The notes under the pieces were generated by a model. That model was not told the origin of the DNA. It saw nothing but the letters and a program-made list of their open reading frames with translations, and ran no database searches. A stretch of DNA of 64,000 nucleotides, from positions 2,784,001 to 2,848,000 of the forward strand of contig CP020563.1 of the NCBI GenBank assembly GCA_002082585.1, read 5' to 3'. The DNA is from Kitasatospora albolonga. GTDB taxonomy: Bacteria; Actinomycetota; Actinomycetes; Streptomycetales; Streptomycetaceae. Each line of letters begins with the position of its first letter. The stretch's first letter is position 1. A program made the position numbers and the translations under genes. This document shows, in pieces, positions 17,121-25,702 of this stretch.

Positions 17121-18902
17121 GTGGACGCGCAAAGCCGTGGGCGGGCGGACGATATCGACCCCGCCGACCAGTGGGTACTCAACCCGCACACCGGCAATTA
17201 CGAACTGCGACTGGACCAATCCGCAGAGGAATCCCCGGTCGCGGCGCGTACGGCGACCGCCGCGGATTCCGGCCACGGCGACGGCGCGCGGAGCACTTCG
17301 CCGCGCGAGGGTTCCGGCCGCCGGGGGGCGGGCTCCCGTGAGGGTTCCGGCGACACCCCCCGCCGCGAGGTGCCCGGCCAGCGCAGCCGCCGGTCCTCCC
17401 AGCGCGGCGGGCGCGGCGCGGAGGCGGCGGCCACCTCGGGACGCCGCAAGCGCAAGGCCCCGAAGGCGCGCCGGAAGAAGGCGCTGCTGTGGACGGGCGG
17501 GGTGCTGGCGTTCCTGCTGGTCGCCGCCTCGCTGGGCGCGTACCTCCTGTACGCGCGGCTCAACGGCAACATCTCCACCGTCGACATCGGCAAGCAGGGC
17601 AACAAGAACGTCCTCAGCGACGGCCCGATGAACATCCTGATCATCGGCACCGACAAGCGCACCGGCAAGGGCAACCAGGGGTACGGCGACAAGGACAGCC
17701 CCGGCCACGCCGAGACCACCATCCTGTTCCACGTCTCCGAGGACCGCACCAACGCCACGGCGCTGAGCATCCCGCGCGACCTGAAGACCAGGATTCCCGA
17801 GTGCGAGACGAAGCAGCCGGACGGCAGCACCGTGGTCGTCCCCGGCATCGAGAAGGAGCGTTTCAACGTCACCCTCGGCCAGGACGGGCGGGACCCCGGC
17901 TGCACCATGAAGACGGTCGCCGAGATCACCGGCGTCGAGGCGGACCACTTCATGATGGTCGACTTCAACGCCGTCAAGGAGCTGACGACGGCGGTCAACG
18001 GCGTACCGGTCTGCATGGCCAAGCCGGTCAAGGACCCGAAGTCCCACCTCGATCTGCCCGCGGGCCCGTCCACCGTGCAGGGTGAGCAGGCACTCGCCCT
18101 GCTGCGCACCCGCAGCAGCTTCGGCAACAGCAGCGACCTCGACCGGATCAAGGTCCAGCAGCAGTTCCTCGGCTCGATGATCCGCCAGATGAAGTCGAAC
18201 GACACGCTCACCAACCCGAAGAAGCTCTTCGACCTGGCCGACGCGGCCACCAAGTCCCTGACGGTCGACCAGGGCATCGGCAGCGCGAACAAGCTGATGA
18301 CCCTCGCCCAGGAGCTCGGCAAGGTCGACACCAAGAACATCACCTTCGTCACGCTGCCGGTCAAGGACAACCCGGACGAGCCGAAGCCCATCACCGTGGT
18401 CGTGGACGAGGTGCGGGCCGAACCGCTCTTCGCGATGATCCGCTCCGACACCTCGCTGACCGAGGTGAAGCAGCAGAAGAAGGCCGCCAAGAGCAAGCAG
18501 GCGGCCCTTCTCAAGGGCCCGAAGGCCGAGCCCGCCGATGTCCGGGTGGACGTCCTCAACGGCGGCGAGATCCCCGGTGCGGCGGGGGCGACCGTCACCT
18601 GGCTCCAGAACCAGCAGGGCGTGCTGAAGTCGGCCAACAAGGCCAACGCCCCCGAGAAGATCAAGAAGACGACCCTGGAGTACGCGCCCAACCAGGCCGA
18701 CCAGGCCCGCGCGCTCGCCGAGATGATGGGGCTGCCCGCCACGGCCCTGAAGCCGGGCACCGCCGACGCCGAGGGGCTTCAGGCGATGGTGCTCACGCTG
18801 GGGGGCGACTTCAAGGGCGCGGGCATCCCGATCACCGGACCGGCGAAGATTCCGGAGAACATCGAGAAGGCCAGCGCCGACAAGGAAGTCTGCGCGGAGT
18901 GA
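17121..18902 (+). CDS. LCP family protein 2, with LytR_C domain
   Basis: 593 residues from a GTG with GGAGG about twelve bases upstream. A basic disordered N terminus (to about 118) precedes one membrane span (about 122-143). The LCP domain (about 170-340) shows NILIIGTDKRTG, SIPRDLKTRIPE and ADHFMMVDFNAV. A C-terminal LytR_C-type domain (about 472-575) begins at VRVDVLNGG. The membrane topology puts both folded domains outside the cell. It lies 224 bases after LCP 1, with room for its own promoter, and 37 bases before LCP 3, with which it is probably cotranscribed. Confidence 0.9.
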   Translation: MDAQSRGRADDIDPADQWVLNPHTGNYELRLDQSAEESPVAARTATAADSGHGDGARSTSPREGSGRRGAGSREGSGDTPRREVPGQRSRRSSQRGGRGAEAAATSGRRKRKAPKARRKKALLWTGGVLAFLLVAASLGAYLLYARLNGNISTVDIGKQGNKNVLSDGPMNILIIGTDKRTGKGNQGYGDKDSPGHAETTILFHVSEDRTNATALSIPRDLKTRIPECETKQPDGSTVVVPGIEKERFNVTLGQDGRDPGCTMKTVAEITGVEADHFMMVDFNAVKELTTAVNGVPVCMAKPVKDPKSHLDLPAGPSTVQGEQALALLRTRSSFGNSSDLDRIKVQQQFLGSMIRQMKSNDTLTNPKKLFDLADAATKSLTVDQGIGSANKLMTLAQELGKVDTKNITFVTLPVKDNPDEPKPITVVVDEVRAEPLFAMIRSDTSLTEVKQQKKAAKSKQAALLKGPKAEPADVRVDVLNGGEIPGAAGATVTWLQNQQGVLKSANKANAPEKIKKTTLEYAPNQADQARALAEMMGLPATALKPGTADAEGLQAMVLTLGGDFKGAGIPITGPAKIPENIEKASADKEVCAE

Positions 18903-18939
18903 CACCGGGTCATCGCACGGCAGCGGAAATCTGAACAGC

Positions 18940-20715
18940 ATGGGGGGTCCGGTGGGACGGAGCAGCATGCCCGGGGAGGGGACACGGTCACGTGTCCGCC
19001 ACGCGGACCGGGACGGCCGGGGCGAGAGCCCGTACGGGGACGGGGACCGGGAAGGCGCGGACCGCACCCGCCGCGGAAGCGATGCAGGTGACGGCGGCGA
19101 CGGCAGCGGCGGAAGCGGCGGTACGGGCGACCGCGCGACGGCCGCCGACGGCCCGGGGCGGCGGCGGTCCGGGGCGCGGGGCCCCGGCAGCCGGACCGGG
19201 ACGGCCGGCCGGAACAGCCGCCGTGCCCCCAAGAGCGGCAGACGGCGCGTGCTGCGCTGGGCCTCCTCCGTACTCGCCCTGCTCATACTCGGCGCCGCCG
19301 GGGCCGGCTACCTCTACTACGAGCACCTCAACGGCAACATCAAGAAAGAGGATCTGACCCTCGGCGACAAGCGGATGGCCGACCACAAGGCCAACGCCGC
19401 CGGGCAGACCCCGCTCAACATCCTGCTCATCGGCTCCGACGCCCGGGACTCCGAGGCGAACCAGAAGCTGGGCGGGGCCAAGGAGACCTTCGGCGCACCC
19501 CCGTTGGCCGATGTGCAGATGCTGCTCCACCTCTCCGCGGACCGCTCCAACCTCTCCGTGGTCACCATGCCGCGCGACACCATGCTGAAGATGCCCAAGT
19601 GCACCGCCCCGAACGGCGAGGTCTTCCCGGCCAGCACCGTGGACATGCAGACCAACCAGAGCCTGGGCCGGGGCGGTCCGGGCTGCACCGTGGCCGCCTG
19701 GTACGAGCTGACCGGTATCCGGATCGACCACTTCATGATGATCGACTTCGCCGGTGTGGTCTCGATGGCCGACGCGATCGGCGGCGTCCCCGTCTGTGTG
19801 GACGCCAACATCTACTCCCGGGGTGCCGACGGCCGGGGCGGCTCCGGGCTGAGGCTGGAGAAGGGCACCACGTACGTCAAGGGCGAGCAGGCCCTCCAGT
19901 GGCTGCGTACCCGGTACGGCTTCGAGGACGGCAGCGACCTCGCGCGGGCCAAGGCCCAGCACCAGTACATGAACTCGATGGTGCGTCAGCTGCGCGAGGG
20001 CACCAAGCTCACCGACCCGGCGAAGCTGATGAACCTCGCCGAGGCCGCGACCAAGGCCCTGACGGTCGACAAGGGCCTCGACACGGTCAAGAAGCTCTAC
20101 GACCTGGCGGAGGAGTTCAAGAAGGTCCCGACGAAGCGCATCACGATGTCGACCATGCCGAACGTGTACGGCACCGGAGTCAACCGGGGCCGGGTCTACC
20201 CCAAGGCGGGTGACGCGGAGCAGCTGTTCCGGATGGTCCGCGAGGACGTGCCGCTGGACGGCAAGGCGTCCAAGCGGAAGCCGGAGGAGCCGAAGGACCC
20301 GTCCGCCCCGGTCGGCGAGATCTCCGTGGCCGTACGGAACGGGACCGCCACCGACGCGCTCGCCCCGGCCCCGGGCCGCGCGGGCGGTGTGGCGGACCTG
20401 CTGAAGGAGGCGGGCTTCGTGCGGACCACCGTCGACCCCGGGAACGTGGCCGGGTCGGCGCGCACCGCCATCCTGTTCCCGAGCGCGGATCTGGAGGGCG
20501 ACGCCCAGGCGGTCGCCAAGGCGCTCGGCATCCCGCTGTCGCAGGTGAAGAAGTCGACCGATGTCTCGGGCATCTCGCTCGCCGTGGGCGCGGACTGGCG
20601 CGAGGACGGGCCCTACCCCGTCTCCCGGCGCAAGGAGAAGACCCCGGAGTCGGCGGGGGCGCTCAACGGCGAGGAGAAGGGGTGCATGAAGGTCAACCCG
20701 GCGTACACCTGGTGA
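18940..20715 (+). CDS. LCP family protein 3, with LytR_C domain
   Basis: 591 residues if the ATG at 18940 is used; an ATG at 18967 has a better-spaced GGAG and may be the real start. A disordered Arg/Gly/Asp-rich N terminus is followed by a membrane span (about 108-125, VLALLILGAAGAGYLYY). The LCP domain (about 159-330) shows NILLIGSDARDSE, TMPRDTMLKMPK and IRIDHFMMIDFAG. A LytR_C-type domain (about 459-560) starts at ISVAVRNGT. The usual SLPRD is TMPRD here. It ends before a large hairpin and converges on the glycosyltransferase gene. Confidence 0.9.
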   Translation: MGGPVGRSSMPGEGTRSRVRHADRDGRGESPYGDGDREGADRTRRGSDAGDGGDGSGGSGGTGDRATAADGPGRRRSGARGPGSRTGTAGRNSRRAPKSGRRRVLRWASSVLALLILGAAGAGYLYYEHLNGNIKKEDLTLGDKRMADHKANAAGQTPLNILLIGSDARDSEANQKLGGAKETFGAPPLADVQMLLHLSADRSNLSVVTMPRDTMLKMPKCTAPNGEVFPASTVDMQTNQSLGRGGPGCTVAAWYELTGIRIDHFMMIDFAGVVSMADAIGGVPVCVDANIYSRGADGRGGSGLRLEKGTTYVKGEQALQWLRTRYGFEDGSDLARAKAQHQYMNSMVRQLREGTKLTDPAKLMNLAEAATKALTVDKGLDTVKKLYDLAEEFKKVPTKRITMSTMPNVYGTGVNRGRVYPKAGDAEQLFRMVREDVPLDGKASKRKPEEPKDPSAPVGEISVAVRNGTATDALAPAPGRAGGVADLLKEAGFVRTTVDPGNVAGSARTAILFPSADLEGDAQAVAKALGIPLSQVKKSTDVSGISLAVGADWREDGPYPVSRRKEKTPESAGALNGEEKGCMKVNPAYTW

Positions 20716-20769
20716 CCCCGTAACGGACTGTGCGTACGGGGACGGACGGGAACGGTTCCGTACGGGAAC

Positions 20770-20843
20770 GGTTCCGTACGTACGACGAAGGGCCCCACCG
20801 GTCGTCAGCGGTGGGGCCCTTCGCCATGCGTACGTACGGAACC
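20770..20843. terminator. Composite bidirectional hairpin between LCP 3 and the glycosyltransferase gene
   Basis: The inner stem pairs 20786-20799 with 20810-20823 (14 bp, CGAAGGGCCCCACC). An outer pair of perfect 15-bp arms, 20770-20784 and 20829-20843 (GGTTCCGTACGTACG and its complement), flanks it. Just upstream, GGGAACGGTTCCGTAC occurs twice in tandem. Suited to terminate both converging genes. Confidence 0.85.
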
Positions 20844-20872
20844 AGGGGTCGCCGTACGGAACCGGGGTCGGC

Positions 20873-21898
20873 TCAGACCGTCTCGCTGCCCGCCAGCGCC
20901 GGGCGGCGGCTCGCGATGACCCGCTTCGCCAGGGAGCGCGGGCTGGTGAGGAAGCCGAAGCCCCAGCACATGTGCATGGTCGCCAGCGCCACCGGGATCT
21001 GCGCGCGGGCCTTCAGCGAGAGCCCCTTGCCCGCGGGCACCGACCCGGCGACGATCGCGGCCAGGTACCCGCCCGGGACGAGCAGCGCCCACGGGGTGAC
21101 GGCCGCGCCGGCCACCAGGCCCGCCGCGATGGCGACGACGGCGGTCGGCGGGGCGAGGTAGCGCAGGTTGATCGAGCCGGAGTGGTAGCGGGCGACGACA
21201 TGGCGCCAGCGCCCGTAGTCCTTGTACTGCTTGGCGAGCGCCTTCACCGAGGGGCGCGGGCGGTACTGGACCTTCAGCTCGGGCGAGAACCAGATCAGCC
21301 CGCCCGCCTCGCGGATGCGGAAGTTCAGCTCCCAGTCCTGGGCGCGGATGAACTCGACGTTGTACCCCTCGGCCTTCTCCAGCGCCTCACGCCGGAAGAC
21401 GCCCAGGTAGACGGTCTCGGCGGGCCCCGCCTGGCCGCCCGTGTGGAAGGCCGCGTTGCCGACGCCGATCTTCGAGGTCATCGCGGCGGCGACGGCCTCC
21501 TCCCAGGCGTTCTCGCCCTCGGCGTGCATGATGCCGCCGACGTTCTGCGCGCCGGTCTCCTCCAGGAGGCGGACGGCGGTCGCGATGTAGTTCGGCGAGA
21601 GCATGCCGTGGCCGTCGACCCGGACGACGACCGGGTGGCGGGATGCCTTGATCGCCGCGTTGAGGGCGGCGGGGGTGCGGCCGGTGGGGTTGGGGACCGT
21701 GTGGACCCGGGGGTCCTCGGCGACCAGCTCGGCCGCGATCTCGTCCGTGCGGTCGGTGGAGGGGCCGAGCGCGATCACGACCTCCATCTCACCGGCGTAC
21801 TCCTGCTCCAGGATGTGCCGGACCGAGTTCCTGAGATGACGCTCCTCGTTGAGCACCGGCATGATCACGGAGACGGCGGGGTACTGCGCGGCAGACAT
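20873..21898 (-). CDS. Glycosyltransferase family 2 protein
   Basis: 341 residues from the ATG at 21896-21898, with GAGGA five bases upstream. The GT2 domain fills about residues 8-240: VSVIMPVLNEERHL, then VVRVDGHGM as the DxD-like site, and AQDWELNFRIREAGG, the acceptor/catalytic region. Two or three hydrophobic segments follow (about 265-330), so the enzyme is membrane-associated. The family makes polysaccharide or lipid-linked sugars; ExoA-like succinoglycan enzymes are similar in layout. It sits head-to-head with LCP 4, suggesting that it builds a polymer the LCP proteins attach, though this is inference. Confidence 0.88.
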   Translation of the reverse strand: MSAAQYPAVSVIMPVLNEERHLRNSVRHILEQEYAGEMEVVIALGPSTDRTDEIAAELVAEDPRVHTVPNPTGRTPAALNAAIKASRHPVVVRVDGHGMLSPNYIATAVRLLEETGAQNVGGIMHAEGENAWEEAVAAAMTSKIGVGNAAFHTGGQAGPAETVYLGVFRREALEKAEGYNVEFIRAQDWELNFRIREAGGLIWFSPELKVQYRPRPSVKALAKQYKDYGRWRHVVARYHSGSINLRYLAPPTAVVAIAAGLVAGAAVTPWALLVPGGYLAAIVAGSVPAGKGLSLKARAQIPVALATMHMCWGFGFLTSPRSLAKRVIASRRPALAGSETV

Positions 21899-22094
21899 GT
21901 GGTCCTCGGGTGGTCCTACGGGTGGTCCTCGCGGGCGCCGGGGGTTCCGCACCCCAGGAGGCGGCGTTATTCGGCCGCAACGTTACCGCGAATGGGGGAC
22001 ACCGGTGCGCGCGCCGCCCGGTGGCGGGCCGGGGCGGAGATCCTATGGGCCTACCGTGCGATGGTCCCCTTGCACCGCGGAGGTGTCCCCCCTC

Positions 22095-23600
22095 GTGCCC
22101 GCCCCCCGTCCCCCGCAGCACCCGCCCCGCCACCGCACCGCTCCCCCGCGCCGCCCCCCGCAGGGCGCGCGGGCGGCCCGCTCCCGTAAGCAGGACGAGC
22201 GACCGCGCTGGGGTATGCGGGTGGCCACCGGGCTCTCCGTGCTGGTGCTGGGCGCGGGCGGCATCGGTCACGCCGTGGTGAGCAACCTGGAGGGCGGGAT
22301 CGGCCGGGTCGACCCGTTCAAGGACATGAAGAACCGCCCGCAGTCCGGGCACGGCACGAATCTGCTGCTCGTGGGGACCGACGGCCGGGACACCATCACC
22401 AAGGAGGAGAAGCAGAAGTACCGGCTGGGCGGCGCGCCCTGCCACTGCACCGACACGATCATGCTGGTGCACCTCTCGGCCGACAAGCAGCGGGCGAGCG
22501 TCGTCAGCCTCCCCCGGGACAGCTACGCCGAGATCCCCGCCCACACCGACCGCACCACCGGCCAGAAGCACAACAGCCACCCGGTGAAGCTGAACGCCGC
22601 CTACGCGGAGGGCGGGCCGACGCTGACCGTGCGGACGGTCGAGCACATGACCGGCGTCAAGATCGACCACTATCTGGAGGTCGACTTCACCAGCTTCATG
22701 AAGACGGTCGACGCGGTGGGCGGGGTGCAGATCTGTACGGCCCGGCCGATGAAGGACGCGTACACGGGGCTGGACCTGCCCGCGGGCACCCATCAGCTCG
22801 ACGGCGGGCAGGCGCTCCAGTACGTACGCTCCCGCCATGTCGACGTCGGGTCGGACCTGGGGCGGATGCAGCGCCAGCAGAAGTTCATGGCGGCGCTGAT
22901 CAAGCAGGCGACCGGCAGCGGGGTGCTGCTGAACCCGGTGAAGTTCCAGCAGGTCTCGGCGTCGGTGCTGGGGTCGGTCCGGGCCGACGAGGGGTTCGGT
23001 ACGGAGGAGATGCTGGCGCTCGGCCGGGCGATGAAGGACTTCAGCCCGGCGTCGTCGGAGTTCGCCTCCGTACCGATCGGGAATCCGAGCTTCCCGGTGA
23101 AGGGCATCGGCTCCACGGTCCAGTGGGACGCGGCGAAGGCGAAGAAGCTGTTCCAGGCGCTGCGCGAGGACAGGCCGCTGGCCCCCGCGAAGCCGAAGCC
23201 CGCGGCCGGGGCGCCGAAGCAGCCGAAGGCGACCCTGGTGGACGTGGCGCCGGAGGAGATCCGGGTGCAGGTCTACAACGGCACCCCGAAGGACGGCCTC
23301 GGCAAGGACGTGGACGCGGCCCTGCGCGCCACCGGCTTCAACACGACGGACGCCCCGCTCAACGGGAAGCTGCGGGACCTGGAGCGGACGCTCGTGACGT
23401 ACGACCCGCGCTGGGACCGCTCGGCGAAGTCGCTGGCCATGGCGTTGCCGGGGAGCGAGCTGAAGGCGGTGAAGGGGCAGGGCGCGGTGATGGAGGTGAC
23501 GGCCGGCTCGGACTTCACGAAGGTGCGGCCGGTGCGGGCGGAGACCAAGCAGGAGGGCGAGTTCTCCACGGTGACGGGCGACGAGGTGGTCTGCCCGTAG
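22095..23600 (+). CDS. LCP family protein 4, with LytR_C domain
   Basis: 501 residues from GTG 22095, preceded by GGAGG at 22079-22083. The frame is open to 21849 but that overlaps the divergent glycosyltransferase; GTG 22083 is in frame but has no spacing to the GGAGG. A short Pro/Arg-rich N terminus precedes a membrane span (about 44-60). The LCP domain (about 88-265) shows NLLLVGTDGRD, SLPRDSYAEIPA and VKIDHYLEVDF. A LytR_C-type domain (about 387-470) begins at IRVQVYNGT. A Cys-His-Cys stretch (APCHCTD) at about 115-121 is absent from the other four. Probably attaches glycopolymers to the wall. Confidence 0.87.
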   Translation: MPAPRPPQHPPRHRTAPPRRPPQGARAARSRKQDERPRWGMRVATGLSVLVLGAGGIGHAVVSNLEGGIGRVDPFKDMKNRPQSGHGTNLLLVGTDGRDTITKEEKQKYRLGGAPCHCTDTIMLVHLSADKQRASVVSLPRDSYAEIPAHTDRTTGQKHNSHPVKLNAAYAEGGPTLTVRTVEHMTGVKIDHYLEVDFTSFMKTVDAVGGVQICTARPMKDAYTGLDLPAGTHQLDGGQALQYVRSRHVDVGSDLGRMQRQQKFMAALIKQATGSGVLLNPVKFQQVSASVLGSVRADEGFGTEEMLALGRAMKDFSPASSEFASVPIGNPSFPVKGIGSTVQWDAAKAKKLFQALREDRPLAPAKPKPAAGAPKQPKATLVDVAPEEIRVQVYNGTPKDGLGKDVDAALRATGFNTTDAPLNGKLRDLERTLVTYDPRWDRSAKSLAMALPGSELKAVKGQGAVMEVTAGSDFTKVRPVRAETKQEGEFSTVTGDEVVCP

Positions 23601-23651
23601 GGCCTTTCCCGGGGCTTGGCCGTCCGCAGGGTCCCGGTCGTCCGCAGAACC

Positions 23652-24200
23652 TCAGTCGTCGATGCCGTCGGCGGCGCGCTTCTCCCGCAGCTCCTTGATC
23701 GCCCGGCGGCGCGCGAGCCGGTGGGTGCGCCGGATCTGCGCCTCCTGGTAGCGGCGGCGGTCGCGCTCGGTCTCGGGGATCACCGGCGGTACGGGGCGCG
23801 GCTTGCCGTCCCCGTCGACGGCGGCGAAGACGAGATAGGCGCTGCCGACCTGCTGGGCGGGGGTCGACTCGTTCCAGCGCTCGGCCATCACGCGGACGCC
23901 GACCTCCATGGAGGAGCGGCCCGTCCAGTTCACCTGGGCGCGTACGTGGACGAGGTCGCCGACCCTGACCGGCTCCAGGAACACCATCTCGTCCATCGAC
24001 GCGGTCACGGCGGGCCCGCCGGAGTGCCGTCCGGCCACGGCGCCCGCCGCGTCGTCGACCAGTTTCATGATCACGCCACCGTGCACCGTCCCCAGGAGGT
24101 TGGTGTCGCTGCCGGTCATGATGTGGCTGAGGGTGGTCCGGGACGCGGCGGTGGGCTTGCCCGGAATCTCATCCTCCGAGCGGGTGGCCTGATCTGTCAT
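23652..24200 (-). CDS. Acyl-CoA thioesterase, hotdog fold
   Basis: 182 residues from the ATG at 24198-24200, with AAGGTGG upstream. One hotdog domain (about 20-140) contains TVHGGVIMKLVDDAAG, the helix with the active-site Asp of YciA/BACH-type thioesterases, and DEMVFLEPVRVGDLV. A basic, Arg-rich tail follows (about 145-175). It should release free fatty acid and CoA from medium or long acyl-CoA. It is divergent from LCP 5 and convergent with LCP 4; no functional tie to the LCP genes is visible. Confidence 0.9.
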   Translation of the reverse strand: MTDQATRSEDEIPGKPTAASRTTLSHIMTGSDTNLLGTVHGGVIMKLVDDAAGAVAGRHSGGPAVTASMDEMVFLEPVRVGDLVHVRAQVNWTGRSSMEVGVRVMAERWNESTPAQQVGSAYLVFAAVDGDGKPRPVPPVIPETERDRRRYQEAQIRRTHRLARRRAIKELREKRAADGIDD

Positions 24201-24317
24201 ACAGTCCACCTTATGCGCGGACCCCGATCCCGCAGAATGCATCAGCTTCGCAACAGCCCTGGTGCGATTTCCCTTACACCCTGTAATAGCCGTGGGTCGA
24301 GGCGGCACACTGTTCGG

Positions 24318-25607
24318 ATGAACGATTGGCCCGATCGACGGACCGGCGACCGCAGCGAGCGCTACGGCCGGGGCAGCGCCAGCCCCCAGCCCGAGAGCGC
24401 CCGGGCGATGCCCCACATCCAGCGCCGCCCGGCTCCGCCGCAGAGGCCGCACGTGCCCCCGCAGAGCCAGGGGTACGACGACCGCTACCCGAGCGACCCC
24501 CACGGCTCTCCCGGGTACGACAGCGGTTACAACACCGGCCAGGTCTACGGTGGCGGCGCGGGCGGCGGCCGGGGCCGGGGCGGCGGCCGCGCGGGCGGGG
24601 ACGCGGGGTACGTCCAGGGCCGCCCGGCACCGGACTGGCGCCGCCGGATCAAGCTGGGCGCGCTGACCCTGGTCACCGTGTTCCTCGTGGTCTCCGTCTC
24701 CACGTACTTCTGGGCCGACTCCAAGCTGAAGCGCGAGGTCGACCTCTCCAAGGTCATCGAGCGCCCGAGCGAGGGCGAGGGCACGAACTATCTGATCGTC
24801 GGCTCCGACAGCCGGGAGGGCATGTCGGCCGAGGACAAGAAGCGGCTGCGCACCGGGTCCGCCGAGGGCAAGCGCACCGACTCGATGATGATCCTGCACC
24901 GGGGCTCCAACGGCCCGACGCTGATCTCCCTCCCCCGCGACTCCCAGGTGGAGATCCCCTCCTTCAAGGGGTCCCAGTCCGGCAAGCTGTTCCCGGGCAC
25001 CGGCCGCCAGGTGAAGCTGAACGCCGCGTACGCCGAGGACGGCCCCGAACTCCTCGTGCGCACGGTCGAGTTCAACACCGGGCTGCGCATCGACCACTAC
25101 GTCGAGATCGGCTTCGGCGGCTTCGCGAACATCGTGGACGCGCTCGGCGGGGTCGAGATGGACATCCCGAAGGCGTTCAAGGACAAGAAGTCCGGCGCCG
25201 ACTTCCAGGCCGGGAAGCAGACGCTGAACGGCGAGCAGTCCCTGGCCTTCGTCCGCACCCGGTACGCCTTCAAGGGCAGCGACCTGGACCGTACGAAGAA
25301 CCAGCAGAAGTTCCTCGCGGCCCTGGCGAGCCAGGCGGCGACCCCGTCCACGGTCCTCAACCCGTTCCGGCTCTACCCGACGCTGGGCGCGGGGCTGGAC
25401 ACCCTGATCGTGGACAAGGACATGTCGCTCTGGTCGCTGAGCCAGATGTTCTTCGCGATGAAGGGCGTCACGGGCGGCGACGGCACGTCGATGAACATCC
25501 CGCTCGCGGGCAGCAACGGCGGCAACCTGGTCTGGGACAAGGCGAAGGTGAAGCAGCTCATGGAGCAGCTGAAGAACGACGAGAAGGTCACGGTCACCGG
25601 CAACTGA
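24318..25607 (+). CDS. LCP family protein 5 (short form)
   Basis: 429 residues from the ATG at 24318. The frame is open much further upstream, but that part overlaps the thioesterase gene and has no domain sequence. A Pro/Gln/Gly/Tyr-rich N terminus precedes one membrane span (about 114-132, ALTLVTVFLVVSVSTYFW). The LCP domain (about 156-330) shows NYLIVGSDSREG, SLPRDSQVEIPS and LRIDHYVEIGF. There is no LytR_C domain; the protein ends shortly after the LCP fold. Among the five it is the minimal form. It is followed by a 12-bp hairpin terminator. Confidence 0.9.
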   Translation: MNDWPDRRTGDRSERYGRGSASPQPESARAMPHIQRRPAPPQRPHVPPQSQGYDDRYPSDPHGSPGYDSGYNTGQVYGGGAGGGRGRGGGRAGGDAGYVQGRPAPDWRRRIKLGALTLVTVFLVVSVSTYFWADSKLKREVDLSKVIERPSEGEGTNYLIVGSDSREGMSAEDKKRLRTGSAEGKRTDSMMILHRGSNGPTLISLPRDSQVEIPSFKGSQSGKLFPGTGRQVKLNAAYAEDGPELLVRTVEFNTGLRIDHYVEIGFGGFANIVDALGGVEMDIPKAFKDKKSGADFQAGKQTLNGEQSLAFVRTRYAFKGSDLDRTKNQQKFLAALASQAATPSTVLNPFRLYPTLGAGLDTLIVDKDMSLWSLSQMFFAMKGVTGGDGTSMNIPLAGSNGGNLVWDKAKVKQLMEQLKNDEKVTVTGN

Positions 25608-25630
25608 GCTCACGCTCACCGGTAGTTGAG

Positions 25631-25657
25631 GCGCGGCGCACACCCTGTGCGCCGCGC
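25631..25657. terminator. 12-bp hairpin between LCP 5 and DUF5954 genes
   Basis: GCGCGGCGCACA (25631-25642) pairs perfectly with 25646-25657 around a CCC loop, placed between two converging genes. Confidence 0.85.
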
Positions 25658-25702
25658 GTCCCGCCAACTGCCGCCTGCCGCCTGCCGAAAGCCCCTTGCC
25701 GC

